DNA from: Candidatus Nanopelagicales bacterium
GTDB taxonomy: Bacteria > Actinomycetota > Actinomycetes > S36-B12 > UBA5976
DNA length: 12,174 nucleotides
Assembly: GCA_030831445.1 (NCBI GenBank)
Contig: JAURLB010000099.1
Location: 1 to 12,174 of the forward strand
Reading direction: 5' to 3'
The position numbers were made by a program, and so were the translations under genes. Positions 7,664 through 12,174 of the stretch are shown in pieces (the stretch's first letter is position 1; every line of letters starts with the position of its first letter). Below the pieces are notes generated by a model that made no database searches, was not told the origin of the DNA, and saw only the letters and a program-made list of their open reading frames with translations.

Positions 7664-9213
7664 CGAAATCTAAGTGCTTTCAGAATTTTGAGTGCGCTGG
7701 TCGTGAACCTCGCCCAACTTTCATCGCTCATTCCCCATTGCGCCGTCAGTTTCATCCATCGTTGAACAGAAACAGTTTGACTTTCAGTGTATTTCAAAAG
7801 TCCTTCAGAACCATGGCGTCTGCCGACTCCGCTTTGTCCCATACCACCCATTGGCGCATCGATACTCGCGTAGGCCGAACCAAATGCTTCATTAATGTTT
7901 ACTGTTCCAGTTTTGATTTTTGTGGCTAAAGATCGGGCCCAGGCGATATTAGAACTCACAATTCCAGCATTGAGTCCATAATCAGTGTCATTAACTCGCG
8001 CTAGCAAGTCTGCTTCTGTTTTCCAAGAATAGATAGAACACACTGGTGCGAATGTTTCTGTCTTGCACACAAGTGCTTGCTCTGGCACGTTTGCCAAAAC
8101 TGTTGGAGCAAAAGCAAATGGGCTGATTTCAGGCAAAGATTTACCGCCAACCAAAACTTTCGCTCCTTTTGCTAGAGCATCTTCAATATGTAAAGCGGCT
8201 GTCTCAACTTGTCGTGCATTAATGAGAGGTCCAATGTCACTCTGCCAACCAATTTCGTTGCCTACCTTGAGTTGACCGACTGCGGCTACAAATCGTTCTG
8301 TAAAAATGTCCTTGATATCTTCATGAACTAAAAGTCGTTCTGTGCCAATACAAAGTTGGCCTGCATTGGCAAATGCTCCTCTTACTGCTATTTCAACCGC
8401 AACGTCGAGGTTGCAATCTTTATCAATAATCAGGGAGTTTTTTCCACCTAACTCCATTGATGCACCAATGAGTCGTTGACCCGCTTCACTTGCAACTGTT
8501 CTTCCAACTCTCGTAGAACCGGTGAACATGATGTAATCGGATTTTGAAACCAATTCGGGGCCGACAACTGCTCCATCGCCCATCACAATATTGATGACAC
8601 CTTTTGGTAGACCAGCTTTGAGCAATTGCTCTAACGCCCAAAGTGCAGAGAGTGGTGTTTGTATGTCGGGTTTGATGACAATGGTGTTCCCAGCAAGTAT
8701 GGCCGGAATGTAGTCACTCACCGAAAGCGTGAAAGGATAATTCCAAGGTGAGATAACACCCACCACTCCAATTGGAAGTACGTGGTGCCACGTTTTTGTC
8801 ACAATTGGAAACGCGCCTCGTTTGCGGCGCGGTTTGAGAAGTTTCTTTGAAACACTCGCGTAATAACGGCACGTTAGTGCGACATCAAGAACTTCATCGA
8901 GCGCATTACTACGCGCCTTTCCGTTCTCCCATTGAATAATGTCGAGTATCTCTGCTTGTTCATTTAAGACGAAATCGTGAAATCTGCGAATGATTTGAAT
9001 GCGCTCATTCAAAGAAACTTTGGACCACGTTTCGTAGGTTGCTCTTGCTTGGGCGAATGCGGCATCAATATCTGATGTGGAACTCACTGGAATTTTCGCA
9101 ATAGCTTCACCGCTCAATGGTGAGATTAAATCAGTTCGATCAGTTGAAGTTGAGGTGATTAACGGCAAAAGTCGTTCAAGTAGAGGTATTGCATTGTTTG
9201 GATGTTGCATCAT
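7660..9213 (-). CDS. gabD2: NAD(P)-dependent aldehyde dehydrogenase, succinate-semialdehyde dehydrogenase GabD2-like
   Basis: Oxidises an aldehyde to the carboxylic acid with NAD(P)+. The 517-residue product carries the nucleophile Cys288 in NAGQLC, the general base Glu254 in MELGGKN, Asn158 in SPWNYP, the cofactor-site GSTRVG at 232-237 and Glu386 in ETFAP. KPDIQTP at 181-187 replaces the commoner KPSExTP and, with the C-terminal APMGGMG...GVGRRHGSEGLLKYTE region, closely recalls mycobacterial GabD2. Substrate assignment as succinic semialdehyde rests on that similarity; no GABA transaminase is nearby, and the coupled GMC oxidoreductase may supply a different aldehyde. The gene starts 3 bases after the guaB3 stop; AGGA at 9215-9218 lies 4 bases before the second ATG (9210), which may be the real start, so the first Met is uncertain. 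The tail after about residue 485 is a basic extension. Confidence 0.87.
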   Translation of the reverse strand: MMQHPNNAIPLLERLLPLITSTSTDRTDLISPLSGEAIAKIPVSSTSDIDAAFAQARATYETWSKVSLNERIQIIRRFHDFVLNEQAEILDIIQWENGKARSNALDEVLDVALTCRYYASVSKKLLKPRRKRGAFPIVTKTWHHVLPIGVVGVISPWNYPFTLSVSDYIPAILAGNTIVIKPDIQTPLSALWALEQLLKAGLPKGVINIVMGDGAVVGPELVSKSDYIMFTGSTRVGRTVASEAGQRLIGASMELGGKNSLIIDKDCNLDVAVEIAVRGAFANAGQLCIGTERLLVHEDIKDIFTERFVAAVGQLKVGNEIGWQSDIGPLINARQVETAALHIEDALAKGAKVLVGGKSLPEISPFAFAPTVLANVPEQALVCKTETFAPVCSIYSWKTEADLLARVNDTDYGLNAGIVSSNIAWARSLATKIKTGTVNINEAFGSAYASIDAPMGGMGQSGVGRRHGSEGLLKYTESQTVSVQRWMKLTAQWGMSDESWARFTTSALKILKALRFR

Positions 9214-9216
9214 GTC

Positions 9217-10317
9217 CTAACTTGCGATGATTTCAACCCGTTGAAATTCCTTTAGATCTGTATACCCACAAAGTGAAATACTTTTCGCAACTGCTCCAAC
9301 TAAATTCATGGTGCCGTCAGCTACGCGCGAAGGTCCACGCAGAATTTCAGCAAGTGTGCCCACAGTTCCAAACTCAACAACCTGACCTCGAGGCAACGTG
9401 CTATGAGTGGCCTCTCTTCCCCAGTGGAATCCAAGTCCCGGCGCATCTGTTGCTCGAGCAAGGGGTGATCCCACCATCACAGCATCCGCACCACAAGCAA
9501 GCGCCTTGACCATATCGCCCGACTTACCCATTGAGCCATCTGCAATTACGTGGACGTATCGTCCACCTGATTCATCTAAGTACTCACGGCGCGCTGCCGC
9601 CACATCTGAAATTGCAGTTGCCATCGGCACTCGCAACCCCAAAACATCGGTAGACGTGTGCGACGCGCCGCCACCGAAACCAACTAATACTCCTGCGGCA
9701 CCGGCTCGCATAAGGTGCAATGCAGCCTTATAACTCGCTACCCCACCAGCAATAACTGGTGCATCAATTTCATAAATCAGTTCTTTGAGATTGAGTGTTT
9801 GTGACTTTGTGGAGACATGTTCGGCGGACAAGGTTGTGCCACGTATCACGAAAATATCTACACCAGCTTTTGACATCAACGAATGAAATTGCAGTGTTCG
9901 CTCAGGACTTAGGGCAACTGCAACTGTGACACCAGCACTTTTCAGGAATTCGATTCTTTGAATGATCAGTGCTTCTTGAATGTCTTTCGAGTAGAACTTT
10001 TGCAGTACGGAATTGTCATGGAGTTTTGATCTGATTTGCTGATAGGCCTCGCTTGGATCCTCATAGCGTGTCCAAAGTCCCTCAACATCAAGCACGGCCA
10101 ACCCGCCGAGATTTGAAATCGTTACAACACTTTCAGGGGATGCAATTGAGTCCATTGGAGCAGAAATAATTGGATGTTCAAACTGATAGGCATCGATTTG
10201 CCAATTGAGGTTTACATCCTCAGCATCGCGTGTTCGACGACTTGGCACGACGGCTATATCGTCCAGCGAAAAAGCTTCACGGGCTCGCTTGCTTCTGCCA
10301 ACATCAAATTCACTCAT
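9217..10317 (-). CDS. guaB3: GuaB3-family IMP dehydrogenase-like protein (no CBS domains, no catalytic Cys)
   Basis: A TIM-barrel paralogue of IMP dehydrogenase in the actinobacterial GuaB3 group. The 366-residue product lacks the two CBS domains seen in GuaB, hence its shorter length. FSLDDIAVVPSRRTRD at 16-31 and HPIISAPMDSI at 48-58 match the N-terminal barrel, GTTLSAEHVS at 160-169 is typical of GuaB3, and ADGSMGKSGDMVKALACGADAVMVGSPLA at 259-287 is the phosphate-binding region. The loop corresponding to GPGSICTTR in GuaB reads GGGASHTST at 215-223, so the catalytic Cys position is occupied by His220. The cyanobacterial GuaB3 keeps a Cys and has IMPDH activity, but the actinobacterial form has no settled reaction to my knowledge. 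It follows guaB by 8 bases, arguing for a role tied to guanine nucleotides, perhaps as a regulator or assembly partner (inference). Its ribosome binding site is weak, so translation is probably coupled. Confidence 0.92.
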   Translation of the reverse strand: MSEFDVGRSKRAREAFSLDDIAVVPSRRTRDAEDVNLNWQIDAYQFEHPIISAPMDSIASPESVVTISNLGGLAVLDVEGLWTRYEDPSEAYQQIRSKLHDNSVLQKFYSKDIQEALIIQRIEFLKSAGVTVAVALSPERTLQFHSLMSKAGVDIFVIRGTTLSAEHVSTKSQTLNLKELIYEIDAPVIAGGVASYKAALHLMRAGAAGVLVGFGGGASHTSTDVLGLRVPMATAISDVAAARREYLDESGGRYVHVIADGSMGKSGDMVKALACGADAVMVGSPLARATDAPGLGFHWGREATHSTLPRGQVVEFGTVGTLAEILRGPSRVADGTMNLVGAVAKSISLCGYTDLKEFQRVEIIAS

Positions 10318-10325
10318 ACTGCTCG

Positions 10326-11843
<1,518 letters not shown>

Positions 11844-11865
11844 GTGAGGGGAAATAAAGACATTT

Positions 11866-12174
11866 TTAGGCAAGTGCCGCTTTTGAGAGCAATGAAATCG
11901 CATGGGTAATGGAGGTAACTCTGGTGACACCCTCCGGCAGATTTTCATCCCAGCCAGGCCCTCCAGCAAATACCTTTAAGCCAGGCTTTTGAAATGGCAA
12001 TCCAGCCAATCTCGCAGATTCCGCAATGTATGAAGTTTGTGCCCAGACCAATACTGCAGAAGGTCCTAGTTTTTGAATTGAGTTGACAAGTGCATCGTGT
12101 GGCACTCGTGCTCCCAATGAACGAACCCCAATGTTCTTTTCACTAAGTCCCGCAGCGACTGCATAGAGTGGTAG
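11866..12174 (-). CDS. B12-binding-fold domain protein, C-terminal part (probable MerR/CarH-like regulator), truncated by window edge
   Basis: The frame stays open to the right edge of the window, so only the last 102 residues are visible and no start can be assigned. They read as the C-terminal half of a Rossmann-like cobalamin-binding domain: YAVAAGLSEKNIGVRSLGARVP, then SAVLVWAQTSYIAESARLAG, and the end segment VFAGGPGWDENLPEGVTRV followed by a helix THAISLLSKAALA. This pattern of GARVP, a strand and then GG-W-LP resembles the C-terminal sensor domain of actinobacterial MerR-type regulators with a B12-binding module. The expected cobalamin His motif and any DNA-binding domain lie outside the window, so ligand binding and regulator status are inferred. 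It is on the same strand as guaB and ends 52 bases before it; guaB has its own promoter in that gap. Confidence 0.65.
   Translation of the reverse strand, partial: LPLYAVAAGLSEKNIGVRSLGARVPHDALVNSIQKLGPSAVLVWAQTSYIAESARLAGLPFQKPGLKVFAGGPGWDENLPEGVTRVTSITHAISLLSKAALA

Overview
The window looks like a chromosomal segment of a streamlined, moderately low-GC actinobacterium. The best guess is a freshwater planktonic lineage of the acI / Nanopelagicales type. Three things point this way. The order guaB - guaB3 - (aldehyde dehydrogenase) - ChoD-type GMC oxidoreductase - guaA recalls the mycobacterial guaB2-guaB3-choD-guaA neighbourhood. The aldehyde dehydrogenase closely resembles actinobacterial GabD2. 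The packing is extreme: neighbouring genes overlap, abut or lie a few bases apart, and no non-coding stretch exceeds about 55 bases. The base composition is mid-40s percent GC by eye, not counted. The lineage is inference; there is no rRNA in the window.

Left part (1-4037): the 3' two thirds of a class I [4Fe-4S] fumarate hydratase gene on the + strand runs in from the left edge. It abuts, tail to tail with no spacer, a complete UvrD/PcrA-type DNA helicase gene on the - strand. The helicase is divergent from a PIG-L/LmbE-type zinc deacetylase gene. The two share a roughly 50-base region built around a perfect palindrome that contains a TAnnnT -10 element on each strand.

Central and right part (4034-11813): a long - strand gene train, read right to left: guaB (IMP dehydrogenase), guaB3 (IMPDH-like paralogue), a GabD2-like aldehyde dehydrogenase, a ChoD-like GMC oxidoreductase, guaA (GMP synthase) and a four-helix small membrane protein. 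Gaps are 8, 3, -4, 11 and 10 bases. GuaB makes XMP from IMP and GuaA converts XMP to GMP, so the ends of the train form the GMP branch of purine synthesis. Embedded between them is a possible two-step alcohol to aldehyde to acid oxidation pair. A second promoter just before guaA would let GMP synthase be made independently of the oxidation pair.

Right edge (11866-12174): the C-terminal part of a protein resembling the B12-binding-fold domain of MerR/CarH-like regulators, on the same strand and upstream of guaB.

The most notable non-coding signal is the hexamer TAGACT. I found it three times on the - strand and not on the + strand, and each copy sits 7, 8 or 24 bases upstream of the chosen start of pcrA, guaA or guaB. 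At pcrA and guaA the spacing predicts leaderless mRNAs. I saw no RNA genes, CRISPR, insertion sequences, prophage or integration sites, and no clearly novel multi-gene system. This is mostly a housekeeping region with a few points worth checking.
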